A DNA stretch of 64,000 nucleotides from Pseudomonas helvetica (GCF_039908645.1 NZ_CP150917.1:5901001-5965000); one strand, 5' to 3'. Positions 12,207-21,761 are shown, counted from the first letter of the stretch. Notes: generated from the letters alone by a model not told the origin. Numbers and translations: made by a program.

Positions 12207-13022
12207 ATGCCCGTCATTGCCCAATTGCTGACAGCCGTGCTTTTTGCTTGCCTGAGCTTTACCGCTCGGGGCGAGAAGCTGCGCATTGTCACCGAGCCCT
12301 GGGCGCCCTACGTCTACGAGGAAAACGGCCAGGCCCTCGGGCTGGACTACGAAACCACGGCGATCGTCTTCCAGCGCCTGGGGATTGAGGTGGAGTGGCA
12401 GTTCCTGCCATGGAAACGCTGCCTGGCCATGCTTGATCAAGGGTTGGCCGACGGCGCGCTGGATATCTTCCACAGCAGCGAACGCGACGCCACCTTGCTC
12501 TATCCCAGCGAACCACTCTCGGAAGTCGAGTTCGTGTTGTTCTATGCCAATGATCGTCCTCACCCCTTCCGCACCCTTGAAGACCTGCGAGGCCTGACCA
12601 TCGGCACCTCGCCCGGCTACCTGTACAGCCAGGACTTCAGGGACTCGACCCTGTTCACCCGCGAGCCTGCGCCGACCCATGAAGCCAACTTTGGCAAGCT
12701 GCAGCGCGGTCGTATCGACCTGCTGATCACCGACCGTCGGGTTGGCCAAACCCTGCTCGACACCTTGAAACTGCGCGACCAGATCAGCGAAAGCCCCACG
12801 GTCATCAGTCACCAAAGCCAGTTCCTGGCCCTGCGCCGCAATGCCGGCATGGACCTGCTGGTGCAGCGTTTCGGCGCCGAGCTCAAGCGTTTCAAACGTG
12901 AACCGGCCTACGCTCAATTGAGTGCGCGTTATGGTGCCGGCCCGGTACCTGACGCCACACAGATCACGCCGCAAGCCAGCAACGGGAAAACCGTTGAGCA
13001 GCAGGAAAGCAGCGCTCCGTGA
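12207..13022 (+). CDS. Periplasmic solute-binding protein, family 3-like
   Basis: A 271-residue exported protein with a signal peptide (MPVIAQLLTAVLFACLSFTARG) and a type-3 solute-binding fold: LRIVTEPWAPYVYEENGQALGLDYE near the start, and LRGLTIGTSPGYLYSQD at the second lobe. No permease or ATPase gene is next to it, so it may be an orphan binding protein or feed a transporter elsewhere. The C-terminal 25 residues (TPQASNGKTVEQQESS) look unstructured. The ligand cannot be told. Confidence 0.75.
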   Translation: MPVIAQLLTAVLFACLSFTARGEKLRIVTEPWAPYVYEENGQALGLDYETTAIVFQRLGIEVEWQFLPWKRCLAMLDQGLADGALDIFHSSERDATLLYPSEPLSEVEFVLFYANDRPHPFRTLEDLRGLTIGTSPGYLYSQDFRDSTLFTREPAPTHEANFGKLQRGRIDLLITDRRVGQTLLDTLKLRDQISESPTVISHQSQFLALRRNAGMDLLVQRFGAELKRFKREPAYAQLSARYGAGPVPDATQITPQASNGKTVEQQESSAP

Positions 13023-13028
13023 TTGCTC

Positions 13029-13037
13029 TGTTATACT
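13029..13037 (+). promoter_or_regulatory. Extended -10 promoter element for rhlE
   Basis: TG-T-TATACT, the extended -10 form, at the very end of the upstream gene; no good -35 is seen. It would give an rhlE leader of about 205 bases. The leader contains a 31-codon ORF at 13138-13232 whose significance is doubtful. Confidence 0.45.
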
Positions 13038-13249
13038 CCGGCCTTCCCGCCAGGCTTACGCCCGGACGCTCGGTCTTGTTTAAGGCATCCCGACACTGCT
13101 ACAGCGCAGCTTTTCAGCCCGCGCGAGTACTCGAAGATGAGCCTTCAAGCCCCAGCAGGACCGGACGCGATTGCGCTTCTCCATAAACGCCATTCGCGCC
13201 AGGCAAGACTATCCCATTGGGCCAAGCCCTAACTAAAACAGGATTACTC

Positions 13250-15109
13250 ATGTCCTTTGCTTCCCTCGGTCTCTCCGAGGCTTTAGTCCGCGCCATCGAG
13301 GCAGCGGGCTACACCCAGCCTACCCCGGTGCAACAGCGGGCCATTCCCGCCGTGTTGCAAGGTCGCGACTTGATGGTTGCGGCGCAGACAGGTACGGGTA
13401 AAACCGGCGGTTTCGCCTTGCCGATTCTGGAGCGCTTGTTCCCCAACGGTCACCCGGACAAATCCCAGCGTCACGGCCCGCGCCAACCACGCGTCCTGGT
13501 CCTGACCCCGACTCGCGAACTGGCCGCCCAGGTGCACGAGAGTTTCAAGGTCTACGCCCGTGACCTGAAATTCGTCAGTGCCTGCATTTTCGGCGGCGTT
13601 GGCATGAACCCACAGGTTCAGGCGATGTCCCGCGGTGTCGACGTGCTGGTGGCTTGCCCGGGCCGTTTGCTCGACCTGGCCGGCCAAGGCAGCGTCGATC
13701 TGTCCCACGTGGAAATCCTGGTACTGGACGAAGCGGACCGGATGCTCGACATGGGCTTCGTCCATGACGTGAAGAAAGTCCTCGCCCGCCTGCCGGCCAA
13801 ACGTCAGAACCTGCTGTTCTCGGCAACCTTCTCCAAGGACATCACTGACCTTGCCGGCAAGTTGCTGCACAACCCGGAACGCATCGAAGTCACGCCACCG
13901 AACACCACGGTCGAGCGCATCGAGCAACGGGTGTTCCGTCTGGCCGCCAGCCACAAGCGCTCGCTGCTGGCGCACCTGATTACTGCCGGCGCCTGGGAAC
14001 AGGTTCTGGTGTTCACCCGTACCAAGCACGGCGCCAACCGCCTGGCCGAGTACCTGGACAAACACGGTCTGAGCGCCGTCGCGATCCACGGCAACAAGAG
14101 CCAGAACGCCCGCACCAAAGCCCTGGCCGACTTCAAGGCCGGCGAAGTGCGTATCCTGGTGGCCACCGATATCGCTGCTCGCGGCCTGGATATCGACCAA
14201 CTGCCACACGTGGTCAACTTCGAGCTGCCAAACGTCGACGAAGACTATGTGCACCGTATCGGCCGTACCGGCCGTGCCGGTCGTTCGGGCGAGGCGATCT
14301 CGCTGGTTGCCCCGGACGAAGAAAAACTGCTGAAAAGCATCGAGCGCATGACCAAGCAGAAAATCGCCGATGGCGACCTGATGGGCTTTGATTCCAGCGC
14401 TGTAGAAGCCGAGAAACCAGAAGTTCGCGAGCGTCCGGACGTGCGTAACCCGCGCAATCCACGCGGCCCACGCGGCGACGGTCCAAACGGCAGCGGCGGT
14501 GGCGGCGGTCGTAAAGACAAGGGCAAGGACAAGGGCGGCAAGGAAAAACCGGCTGCCGGCCGTGGCGAACGCCCGGCTCAAAAGCCGCGTGAAGGCACCC
14601 CGGCCCGCGAACAGCAGCGTCCGGCACCCCGCGCCGTTGCTGACCGCGCACCGGACGAGTTCCTCGACGACGATATCGATAACTTCGGTAACCGCGTCGA
14701 CTACGTTCCGCAGCAGAAGGCCCCTCAAGGCCGTGGCCGCCGTCCGGGCGCTCCGGCACAAGGCGCTGCTGGTGCAGGTGCTCCACGCACCGGCCAGCCA
14801 CAAGGTCGCCAGAACGGTCCGCGTAACAGCAGCGGCGCCAGCACTGGCACCCCGCCTGCCAAGCGCAGTGGTCCACGCAGCGGTGCTCCACGTGACGGCC
14901 AGGCCCGTCGCGAGGAGTCGCGCAACCGCCGCCCGGCCCGTGACGACCAGCCGCGTCAGGAACCCGCAGTGCAGAACCCGCGCGGTACCCAGCCGAAGAT
15001 CATGCACAAGGAGTCCAAGGCTGATCGCTTCCCGACACCTGAGCAGCTCGATCAACTGCCAAGCCGCCCACGCGGCGAGAAACCGGCGTTGCTGACCCGC
15101 AACCGCTGA
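13250..15109 (+). CDS. rhlE: DEAD-box ATP-dependent RNA helicase RhlE
   Basis: Unwinds RNA using ATP. The start at 13250 ([16 protein letters not shown]) is preferred because it begins directly with the Q-motif region ([13 protein letters not shown]); the frame from 13217 adds eleven residues of leader. Helicase motifs in order: AQTGTGKT (I), PTRELA (Ia), DEAD (II), SAT (III), [12 protein letters not shown] (V), [11 protein letters not shown] (VI), ending near residue 370. A further 245 residues are rich in Arg, Gly, Pro and Lys and appear disordered, much longer than in E. coli RhlE. In P. aeruginosa the gene at the equivalent place (near metF) is, as I recall, rhlE2, whose long tail binds RNA and RNase E. 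A strong terminator follows. Confidence 0.95.
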   Translation: MSFASLGLSEALVRAIEAAGYTQPTPVQQRAIPAVLQGRDLMVAAQTGTGKTGGFALPILERLFPNGHPDKSQRHGPRQPRVLVLTPTRELAAQVHESFKVYARDLKFVSACIFGGVGMNPQVQAMSRGVDVLVACPGRLLDLAGQGSVDLSHVEILVLDEADRMLDMGFVHDVKKVLARLPAKRQNLLFSATFSKDITDLAGKLLHNPERIEVTPPNTTVERIEQRVFRLAASHKRSLLAHLITAGAWEQVLVFTRTKHGANRLAEYLDKHGLSAVAIHGNKSQNARTKALADFKAGEVRILVATDIAARGLDIDQLPHVVNFELPNVDEDYVHRIGRTGRAGRSGEAISLVAPDEEKLLKSIERMTKQKIADGDLMGFDSSAVEAEKPEVRERPDVRNPRNPRGPRGDGPNGSGGGGGRKDKGKDKGGKEKPAAGRGERPAQKPREGTPAREQQRPAPRAVADRAPDEFLDDDIDNFGNRVDYVPQQKAPQGRGRRPGAPAQGAAGAGAPRTGQPQGRQNGPRNSSGASTGTPPAKRSGPRSGAPRDGQARREESRNRRPARDDQPRQEPAVQNPRGTQPKIMHKESKADRFPTPEQLDQLPSRPRGEKPALLTRNR

Positions 15110-15123
15110 TTTCTCCTGCTAAC

Positions 15124-15159
15124 AAAAACGCCCCTGATCTCGCGATCAGGGGCGTTTTT
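15124..15159. terminator. Bidirectional terminator between rhlE and yceI
   Basis: Perfect hairpin CGCCCCTGATC / GATCAGGGGCG flanked by AAAAA and TTTTT, between two convergent genes, so it probably serves both. Confidence 0.93.
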
Positions 15160-15175
15160 GTGTCAGCAGCGAAAA

Positions 15176-15754
15176 TTATTTCGCTTGAACACCTTCAAAC
15201 GTGATGTCCAGGTCTAGGGTCTGGGAAGTAGGACCTGGGCCTTTGATGCCGAACTCGCTCAACTGCAGGGTAGTCGTGCCGTTGAAGCCGGCACGGTAGC
15301 CACCCCATGGGTCCTTGCCTTCGCCGTTGAAGGTTGCCTTGATCACAACTGGCTTGGTCACGCCGTGCAGGGTCAGGTCGCCGGTCACGTCAGCGGTTTT
15401 TTCGCCAGTGGATTTGACACTGGTGGAAACGAACTTGGCTTCAGGGTATTTCGCTGCGTCCAGGAAGTCCGGGGTACGGATGTGCTTGTCACGTTCAGCG
15501 TGATTGGTATCAACGCTGGCGGTTTTCAGCACAACGTCGATTTTACTGGCTTCTGGAGCCTTGGCGTCGAAGCTGAACTTACCGTCCCAGTCCTTGAAAG
15601 TACCGTGGATGAAGCTGTAGCCCAGGTGGCTGATCTTGAAGTCGACGAAAGCGTGATTGCCTTCCTTGTCGATCTTGTATTCCGCGGCCATCGCTTGCCC
15701 TGCCGACAACAGAGCAGTACCGATTGCCAGAGCGGCGAGAGTCTTTTTCAACAT
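15176..15754 (-). CDS. yceI: YceI family periplasmic protein
   Basis: A 192-residue exported lipocalin-like protein that binds isoprenoid-type lipids; its physiological role is unclear. Signal peptide [23 protein letters not shown], then [23 protein letters not shown], the family start, and [23 protein letters not shown] and FGIKGPG later. It lies 31 bases after the cytochrome b561 gene on the same strand, the standard yceJ-yceI pair. Confidence 0.93.
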   Translation of the reverse strand: MLKKTLAALAIGTALLSAGQAMAAEYKIDKEGNHAFVDFKISHLGYSFIHGTFKDWDGKFSFDAKAPEASKIDVVLKTASVDTNHAERDKHIRTPDFLDAAKYPEAKFVSTSVKSTGEKTADVTGDLTLHGVTKPVVIKATFNGEGKDPWGGYRAGFNGTTTLQLSEFGIKGPGPTSQTLDLDITFEGVQAK

Positions 15755-15785
15755 GCTTTCTATTCCTTGGAGTCGAGGTTGAACA

Positions 15786-16337
15786 TCAGGCTTTGCGTCC
15801 CAGCATTCGCGTCAGGGTCGCATCACGGTCGATAAAGTGGTGCTTCAGTGCTGCCAACGCATGGAGACCGGAAAAAATCACCAGCGTCCACGCCAGATAC
15901 AGATGAATCGCACCGGCGGTGTCTGCCTGGTCCGGTAGACCGGAAATCAGCGCAGGAATTTCAAACAGACCAAACACCGGAATCCCGACACCGTCTGCGG
16001 TGGAAATCAGGTAACCGGCAATCATCACCGCGAACAGGCTGAGATAGAGGAAGGAGTGACCGAGCTTGGCGCCGAGGCGCGTCATGCGGCTATAGCTTTG
16101 CAGCGTCGGCGGCGGTGGGCTGATAAAGCGCCACAACACCCGCAACGACAAGAACGCGAACAGCGTCAAGCCGATGCTTTTGTGCAAGTCCGGCGCTTCT
16201 TTGCGCCAGTTGCTGTAGTAGTCCAGACCGACCATCCACAAGCCCAGAGCAAACAGACCGAAGACCGCCAGCGCCACGCCCCAGTGCAGAAAGATGCTGA
16301 CCCCGCCATAGCGGGAGGAAGAGTTACGTAGCTGCAT
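15786..16337 (-). CDS. yceJ: Cytochrome b561 family protein
   Basis: A 183-residue inner-membrane di-haem b protein with four hydrophobic helices. Candidate haem ligands are the histidines in [12 protein letters not shown] (helix 1), [18 protein letters not shown] and [16 protein letters not shown]. It probably passes electrons between quinone and a periplasmic partner; the coupling to YceI is a recurring but unexplained association. Its promoter region (16338-16430) has repeated TATCGA motifs. Confidence 0.92.
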   Translation of the reverse strand: MQLRNSSSRYGGVSIFLHWGVALAVFGLFALGLWMVGLDYYSNWRKEAPDLHKSIGLTLFAFLSLRVLWRFISPPPPTLQSYSRMTRLGAKLGHSFLYLSLFAVMIAGYLISTADGVGIPVFGLFEIPALISGLPDQADTAGAIHLYLAWTLVIFSGLHALAALKHHFIDRDATLTRMLGRKA

Positions 16338-16659
16338 TGCCCAAATCCTGTAAGAACTGCGACCAAGACTATCGAGTTATCTATCGATTTAAAGCCGAAA
16401 ATTTCGCTTTGAAATATCGAGAAATACGATCAAGAGTCTGAAAGGGGTGGGTTAAGGAAAGATTAACCCCCAACGTGCGACCCAAACATCAGACGCTCTA
16501 GCGTGCCCTGTCAGCGTATGTGCACGTCAATACAACCACGTAACACACCTGCGTTTCCATGCGCAAACGCCACAATAGGTTGTCCGCTCGCCCGGCATTG
16601 CATAGGCTTGCGCGATTGTATGTCCGCGCATCTCACGGACCGCCTCGAGGAGAGTGAAA
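16338..16659. other. Divergent intergenic region yceJ/bioA
   Basis: About 320 bases without a gene. It holds three TATCGA motifs (16370, 16382, 16415) near the yceJ side and a GGGTTAA / TTAACCC inverted repeat at about 16449-16469 with no T run. I see no convincing promoter hexamers for bioA. Confidence 0.5.
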
Positions 16660-18066
16660 ATGGGCTTGAATAATCAGTGGATGCAGCGCGATCTCGCGGT
16701 TCTGTGGCATCCCTGCACCCAGATGAAAGACCACGAACAGCTGCCGCTGATCCCGATCAAGCGCGGCGAAGGCGTATGGCTCGAAGACTTCGAAGGCAAA
16801 CGCTACCTCGACGCGGTCAGTTCCTGGTGGGTCAACGTGTTTGGCCATGCCCACCCGCGGATCAACCAGCGGATCAAGGACCAGGTCGATCAACTGGAAC
16901 ACGTGATCCTCGCCGGCTTCAGCCATCAACCGGTGATCGAGTTGTCCGAACGCCTGGTGAAGATGACGCCGGAAGGCCTGACGCGGTGTTTCTACGCCGA
17001 TAACGGGTCGTCCTGCATCGAAGTGGCGCTGAAAATGAGCTTTCACTACTGGCTCAACCGCGGTCAGTCGGACAAGAAACGCTTCGTCACGCTGACCAAT
17101 AGCTACCACGGCGAAACCATGGCCGCGATGTCGGTCGGCGACGTGCCGCTGTTCACTGAAACCTATAAAGCGCTGCTGCTGGACACCATCAAGGTGCCAA
17201 GCCCGGACTGCTACCTGCGCCCCGAAGGCATGAGCTGGGAAGAACACTCGCGCAACATGTTCGCGGCGATGGAACAGACCCTCGCCGAAAACCACGAAAC
17301 CGTTGCTGCAGTGATCGTCGAGCCGCTGATCCAGGGTGCTGGTGGGATGCGCATGTATCACCCGGTGTACCTGAAACTGCTGCGCGAAGCCTGTGACCGT
17401 TACGGCGTGCACCTGATCCACGATGAAATCGCCGTCGGCTTCGGCCGCACCGGAACGATGTTCGCCTGCGAACAGGCCGGCATCCGCCCGGACTTCCTGT
17501 GCCTGTCCAAAGCCCTGACCGGCGGTTACCTGCCACTGGCAGCGTGCGTCACCACGGATGAGGTCTACAGCGCTTTCTACGACGACTATCCGACCCTGCG
17601 CGCCTTCCTGCATTCCCACAGCTACACCGGCAATCCGCTGGCCTGTGCGGCGGCGTTGGCGACGCTGGATATCTTCGAAGAAGACAACGTCATCGAGAAT
17701 AACAAGGCCCTCGCCCAACGCATGTCCAGCTCGACCGCACACCTGACTGACCACCCGCATGTTTCGGAAGTACGCCAGACCGGCATGGTGCTGGCCATCG
17801 AAATGGTTCAGGACAAGGCGAGCAAAACTGCTTATCCCTGGCAGGAACGCCGTGGGCTGAAGGTGTTCCAGCACGCACTGGAACGTGGCGCGCTGTTGCG
17901 GCCGTTGGGCAGCGTGGTGTATTTCCTGCCGCCCTACGTGATCACCCCCGAGCAGATCGACTTCCTTGCCACGGTTGCCAGTGAAGGAATCGATATCGCC
18001 ACCAGCAACAAGGTCAGCGTGGCAGTGCCGAAGGACTTCCATCCGGGCTTCCGCGATCCGGGCTAG
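16660..18066 (+). CDS. bioA: Adenosylmethionine-8-amino-7-oxononanoate aminotransferase
   Basis: PLP-dependent transamination of 7-keto-8-aminopelargonate to 7,8-diaminopelargonate with SAM as amino donor, in biotin synthesis. 468 residues, slightly longer than E. coli BioA. The N-terminal LWHPCTQMKDHE is the BioA signature for the substrate site; SSWWVNVFGHAHPRIN and YADNGSSCIEVALKM follow. HDEIAVGFGRTG carries the PLP-pyridine aspartate and LSKALTGGYLPLAA the lysine that binds PLP. The start is ATG at 16660 after GAGGAGAG; a GTG six bases upstream is too close to that site. Other biotin genes are not in the window. Confidence 0.92.
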   Translation: MGLNNQWMQRDLAVLWHPCTQMKDHEQLPLIPIKRGEGVWLEDFEGKRYLDAVSSWWVNVFGHAHPRINQRIKDQVDQLEHVILAGFSHQPVIELSERLVKMTPEGLTRCFYADNGSSCIEVALKMSFHYWLNRGQSDKKRFVTLTNSYHGETMAAMSVGDVPLFTETYKALLLDTIKVPSPDCYLRPEGMSWEEHSRNMFAAMEQTLAENHETVAAVIVEPLIQGAGGMRMYHPVYLKLLREACDRYGVHLIHDEIAVGFGRTGTMFACEQAGIRPDFLCLSKALTGGYLPLAACVTTDEVYSAFYDDYPTLRAFLHSHSYTGNPLACAAALATLDIFEEDNVIENNKALAQRMSSSTAHLTDHPHVSEVRQTGMVLAIEMVQDKASKTAYPWQERRGLKVFQHALERGALLRPLGSVVYFLPPYVITPEQIDFLATVASEGIDIATSNKVSVAVPKDFHPGFRDPG

Positions 18067-18084
18067 GGTTTACCGAAGATCGAT

Positions 18085-18230
18085 TGTGGCGAGGGAGCTT
18101 GCTCCCGCTGGGACGCGAAGCGGCCCCAAAAACCTGCAACCGCGTTTTATCAGTTAATACGCATCTGCCGGGTTACGACTGCTTCGCCCGAACGCGGACC
18201 GGCCGGCGGGAGCAAGCTCCCTCGCCACAG
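18085..18230. repeat. REPIN, GTGGCGAGGGAGCTTGCTCCC type
   Basis: Inverted REP pair (tgtggcgagggagcttgctc ... gagcaagctccctcgccaca) between bioA and rsmE, both on the plus strand. The inner 90 bases resemble those of the copy at 35757 (CGCGAAGCGGCCCCAAAA, GAACGCGGACCGGCC), so the two REPINs are related beyond their ends. Confidence 0.9.
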
Positions 18231-18272
18231 ATCATCACCAAGCCGCACATTCAAATTTTACAGAGACCCAGA

Positions 18273-18992
18273 ATGAGACTGTCCCGCTTCTTCATCGACG
18301 CCCCCTTGAGCCTCGGCGAGCATGAATTGCCAGAGGCTCAGGCGCACTACATCAGTCGCGTACTGCGCATGGCCGAGGGCGATGCGTTGCAAGTGTTCGA
18401 CGGTTCAGGCCAGGAATTTCGAGGCACGCTGGCGGAAGTCGGCAAAAAGCGCGTGCGCGTGGCGTTAACGGAAAGCTTCGCCGGGCAAATCGAGTCGCCG
18501 TTGCAGATTCATCTGGGCCAGGGTTTGTCCCGCGGCGAGCGGATGGACTGGGCGATTCAGAAAGCCACCGAACTGGGCGTGACTGAAATCACCCCGATTT
18601 TCAGTGACCGTTGCGAAGTCCGGCTCAAGGACGAACGCGCCGACAAACGCCTGCAACACTGGCGTCAGGTCGCTATCAGTGCGTGCGAACAATGCGGTCG
18701 TTCGCGAGTGCCGGTGATCCACCCGCCGCTGTTGCTGGCCGACTGGCTCAAACAATCCGAGGCCGAACTGAAGCTGGTGCTGCACCCGGTGGCCGAGCCG
18801 CTGGTCAGCCATGCAAAACCTTCGACACTGGCGTTCCTGATCGGCCCGGAAGGCGGGTTGTCGGACGTGGAAGTCGATCAGGCTCAAAGCGCCGGCTTCC
18901 ATTCCGCCCGCCTCGGCCCACGAGTGCTGCGCACCGAAACCGCGCCGGTGGTGGCATTGGCCGTGGCCCAGCAGTTGTGGGGGGATTTCTAA
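18273..18992 (+). CDS. rsmE: 16S rRNA m3U1498 methyltransferase RsmE
   Basis: Methylates U1498 of 16S rRNA with SAM. 239 residues, normal length. The start at 18273 gives MRLSRFFID, the typical beginning; the longer frame runs through the REPIN. Motifs: HYISRVLRM in the N-terminal PUA-like domain, and the SPOUT knot motifs AFLIGPEGGLSDVE and LGPRVLRTETAPVVAL near the C-terminus. Its gene follows bioA, an arrangement I recall from other Pseudomonas. Confidence 0.95.
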   Translation: MRLSRFFIDAPLSLGEHELPEAQAHYISRVLRMAEGDALQVFDGSGQEFRGTLAEVGKKRVRVALTESFAGQIESPLQIHLGQGLSRGERMDWAIQKATELGVTEITPIFSDRCEVRLKDERADKRLQHWRQVAISACEQCGRSRVPVIHPPLLLADWLKQSEAELKLVLHPVAEPLVSHAKPSTLAFLIGPEGGLSDVEVDQAQSAGFHSARLGPRVLRTETAPVVALAVAQQLWGDF

Positions 18993-19021
18993 CCGCACTT
19001 TTTTTGATTTGCAGTGATTGG

Positions 19022-19096
19022 AAAAGATCGCAGCCTGCACCAGCTCCTACGGATGAACGCGATCCCCGCAGGAGCTGGCGCAGCCTGCGATCTTTT
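19022..19096. repeat. Inverted repeat, AAAAGATCGCAGCCTGC type
   Basis: Imperfect 29-base inverted repeat (arms aaaagatcgcagcctgcacc and its near complement ending gcgatctttt) between convergent rsmE and dguC. The T run on either side would let it work as a terminator. The same type is at 22686. Confidence 0.75.
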
Positions 19097-19102
19097 TGCC
19101 GT

Positions 19103-20005
19103 TTATTCCACCGGATCACTTACCGGTTTGGCGATGATGGCTTTCAGCTCGCTGGTCATCGGAAACTCCAGGTTCAGCCCTTTAGGCGGGATCGGCTGTT
19201 CGAACCAGCGTTGGTAGATGCCGTTGATTTCACCCGAGCTGTACAGGTCCGCCAGGGCTCCGTTGACCAGCGCGAGGAATTGCGGATCATCCTTGCGCAC
19301 CATGCAGCTGTAGATTTCCCGCGACTGCTCTTCTCCAACTACCACCCACTTGTGCGGATCACGGGCCTTGGCGCGCTCGCCGTAAAGCAGTGCATCATCC
19401 ATGTAAAACGCCGCTGCCCGGCCCGATTGCAACATCTGGAAGGCTTCGCCGTGATCCTTGGCACTGATCACGAACATGTCGATCTTGTGGTCGGCGTTGT
19501 AGCTTTTGAGAAAGCGCTCGTTAGTGGTGCCGGCGGTGGTCACCACACTCTTGCCGCGCAGGTCGGCGAAGCTCTTGATGCCGCTGTCGCTGGCCGTGAG
19601 TAACTGGCCTTTGACGTAAATAAACCCGTAGGAAAACGCCACCTGTTTTTGCCGCTCGGCGGTCACCCCGGTAGAACCGCATTCAAGGTCTACGGTGCCG
19701 TTCTGCACCAGCGGGATCCGCGTCTGCGAGGTCACGAGGTTGTACTTCACCTTGAGCTGCGGCAACGCGAGTTTCTGCTGGATACGCTCGACGATCTTGT
19801 TCGCCAGGTCCACCGAGTAACCCATGGGCTGGCCCGACTGATCCCCCACATAAGAGAACGGTACCGACGCATCGCGATAGCCCAGCGTGATGCTGTTGGC
19901 GCTGGCAATTTTGCTCAAGGTGCCGGTCAGTGGCGCCTCGGCCGCCTGGACTTGAGTCCCGAGCAGCAGGCCCAGGGTGCAGCCGATCAACGTGATTTTT
20001 TGCAT
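19103..20005 (-). CDS. dguC: Amino-acid binding periplasmic protein, DguC-like
   Basis: A 300-residue extracellular solute-binding protein of family 3 (GltI/AatJ-like). Signal peptide MQKITLIGCTLGLLLGTQVQAA; then SITLGYRDASVPFSYV, GYSVDLANKIVERIQ, and DLECGSTGVTAERQKQVAFSYGF, typical of glutamate/aspartate binders. It is the last gene of the minus-strand set with a RidA protein (29 bases) and a D-amino-acid dehydrogenase. This matches the dguABC set of P. aeruginosa for D-glutamate use, as I recall it. No permease genes are adjacent. Confidence 0.8.
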   Translation of the reverse strand: MQKITLIGCTLGLLLGTQVQAAEAPLTGTLSKIASANSITLGYRDASVPFSYVGDQSGQPMGYSVDLANKIVERIQQKLALPQLKVKYNLVTSQTRIPLVQNGTVDLECGSTGVTAERQKQVAFSYGFIYVKGQLLTASDSGIKSFADLRGKSVVTTAGTTNERFLKSYNADHKIDMFVISAKDHGEAFQMLQSGRAAAFYMDDALLYGERAKARDPHKWVVVGEEQSREIYSCMVRKDDPQFLALVNGALADLYSSGEINGIYQRWFEQPIPPKGLNLEFPMTSELKAIIAKPVSDPVE

Positions 20006-20034
20006 TGTTATTCTCCGTTGTGGATGGTGTTTAT

Positions 20035-20385
20035 TTAGCGGCGAGCAGCGATAACGGTGATTTCCACCAGCACCTGCGGGCGTGCGAGTTCAGCCTGCAA
20101 GGTGGTGCGACTCGGTGCGTGTCCCGGCGACAGCCAGGCCGACCAGACGTCATTCATCGCCGCAAAATCCTGGCCGATGTCCTTCAGGTAAATGGTCGCG
20201 CTCAGCAGATGGTCCTTGTCGCTGCCCGCCTCGGCCAGCAACGCGTCGATCTTCTCCAGCACCTCGCGGGTCTGCCCTGAGACATCGGTGCTGTCGCCCG
20301 GCACCTGACCGGAGAGAAACACCAACTCGCCAAAGGTCACGGCGCCGGATAAACGACTGTTGCTGTTGATACGAGTGATGGTCAT
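20035..20385 (-). CDS. dguB: RidA family enamine/imine deaminase, DguB-like
   Basis: A 116-residue protein of the RidA/YjgF/Rid family, which hydrolyses reactive imines released by amino-acid oxidation. Family features: FGELVFLSGQVPGD near residues 20-33, RTTLQAELARPQVLVEITVIA at the end with the arginine that binds the carboxylate of the substrate. Next to a D-amino-acid dehydrogenase, it would process the imino acid product. It lies between dguA (27 bases) and dguC. Confidence 0.87.
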   Translation of the reverse strand: MTITRINSNSRLSGAVTFGELVFLSGQVPGDSTDVSGQTREVLEKIDALLAEAGSDKDHLLSATIYLKDIGQDFAAMNDVWSAWLSPGHAPSRTTLQAELARPQVLVEITVIAARR

Positions 20386-20412
20386 GAGACGTTCCTTTGC
20401 ATGGATGAGAGG

Positions 20413-21654
20413 TCAGGCAGCACGATGCGTAAAACCCTGCAGGTCGATGGAAGGGTTGCGTTGGCCGATCAGTTCGCTGAGCACCCGGGCACTGCCGCAC
20501 GCCAGGGTGAAACCCAACGCGCCATGGCCGAGGTTGAGCCACAGGTTGCGGTAAGCCGTCGCCCCCAACAGCGGCACGCCGCTGGGAGTGGCCGGGCGCA
20601 TACCAGCCCATTCGACAGCCGCGTCGTAGGTGCCGGCATTCGGAAACGTGTCGCAAGCCTGGCGCTTGATCAGTGCCAGGCGCTTGGGATCCGGCGCCGG
20701 ATCGAAGCCAACGATGTCGACCATCGCCGCCACCCGCAATTGCTCGCCGATCCGCGCATAGACGATCTTGCGGTCGTAGTCGGTGATGCTCAGGTCCGGG
20801 GCACGATGCTCTGCACCAATCGGTACCGTCAGGCTATAACCTTTGAGCGGATACAGCGGCAGGTGCACACCGGGCAGTGCCAGCAACGGGCTACGGTGGC
20901 CGGCGGCGATGACCAGTTGTTCGACCGGCAACACCTCATCAGCCAATTCAATGGCGCTTACCGCACCGTCGACATGACGAATCCCGGTCACCGCCCGCCC
21001 CAGCCGAAACTCGCATCGACCCGAGGCTTTCAGCCGCTTCATCAGTTGCTGGCAGAAGGCGTGGCAGTCGCCCACCTCTTCGTCCGGGGTATAAATCGCC
21101 CCGACAAACGCAGCATCAGCCAGCGCTGGCTCAAGACGCGCGCTTTCAGCTGGCGACAACACTTGCTGTTGCTGTGGATCGACGAGGCTGTTGCGGGCAT
21201 GCTCGAAGCTCGCAGCCTGGCGAAAGGTCACCAGTTTGCCGTTGCGCCGCCAATTGAAGCCGTCCAGCGAGTCCTCTTCGCGCCAGCCTTGCAGGGTGGT
21301 CTGGCTCAATAGCGCCAGACGTAGCAAATGGGCCGCATTCTGGCGATTCACCGAGGTCCGGCAAGCACCAAGGAAGGACGCCATCCAGCGCCACTGCGCC
21401 GGGTCGAAACGCATGCGCAGCTTCAGCGGCGAATCCCCTCGCAGCATCCAGCCGATGGCCTGTAACGGCACGCCGGCATCGGCCAGCGGCGCAACGTAGC
21501 GATAGGATAATTGGCCGCCGTTGGCAAAACTGGTTTCGCTGCCCAGCGAGTCACGGGCCTCGACCACCGTCACCTCAAAGCCATCGCGAACCAGCGCGTA
21601 AGCCGTTGTCAGGCCAATCACCCCACCGCCGATGATGCAAACTCGCTGAGCCAT
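20413..21654 (-). CDS. dguA: FAD-dependent D-amino-acid dehydrogenase, DguA-like
   Basis: Oxidises D-amino acids to 2-oxo acids through an imine, giving electrons to the respiratory chain. The start at 21654 places the FAD dinucleotide motif VCIIGGGVIGLTTAYAL directly at the N-terminus; a frame from 21717 adds 21 residues with no family likeness. SLGSETSFANGGQLSYR is the DadA-type flavin loop and WAGMRPATPSGVPLLG with LNLGHGALGFTLACGSA the C-terminal FAD contacts. 413 residues. It is the first gene of dguA-dguB-dguC, divergent from a LysR gene. The D-glutamate substrate is inferred from the gene set; DadA-like breadth is possible. Confidence 0.85.
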   Translation of the reverse strand: MAQRVCIIGGGVIGLTTAYALVRDGFEVTVVEARDSLGSETSFANGGQLSYRYVAPLADAGVPLQAIGWMLRGDSPLKLRMRFDPAQWRWMASFLGACRTSVNRQNAAHLLRLALLSQTTLQGWREEDSLDGFNWRRNGKLVTFRQAASFEHARNSLVDPQQQQVLSPAESARLEPALADAAFVGAIYTPDEEVGDCHAFCQQLMKRLKASGRCEFRLGRAVTGIRHVDGAVSAIELADEVLPVEQLVIAAGHRSPLLALPGVHLPLYPLKGYSLTVPIGAEHRAPDLSITDYDRKIVYARIGEQLRVAAMVDIVGFDPAPDPKRLALIKRQACDTFPNAGTYDAAVEWAGMRPATPSGVPLLGATAYRNLWLNLGHGALGFTLACGSARVLSELIGQRNPSIDLQGFTHRAA

Positions 21655-21735
21655 GTCAGTCCTTAGCCATTGTTGAGACGAGCCTGAGGTTAGAGCCAGG
21701 TGACAGGCGCCGAACAATGAATAAAGATGCCTGCC

Positions 21736-21754
21736 CCATAAGCAAAGGTTATGG
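21736..21754. promoter_or_regulatory. Putative LysR-type operator between dguA and dguR
   Basis: Perfect palindrome CCATAA-N7-TTATGG containing a T-N11-A core, only 7 bases before the dguR ATG and 81 bases upstream of dguA. It fits a LysR-family recognition site in the divergent promoter region and is likely bound by DguR itself. Confidence 0.55.
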
Positions 21755-21761
21755 AATCGCC

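Noticed and set aside
13138..13232. Small ORF (31 codons) in the rhlE leader as a possible leader peptide
   Set aside because: No convincing ribosome site and no distinctive residue pattern; kept only as a remark under the rhlE promoter.
13283..15055. A 590-codon open frame on the minus strand opposite rhlE
   Set aside because: Shadow of the helicase gene: no ribosome site or domain, and its content mirrors the Arg/Gly-rich coding strand.
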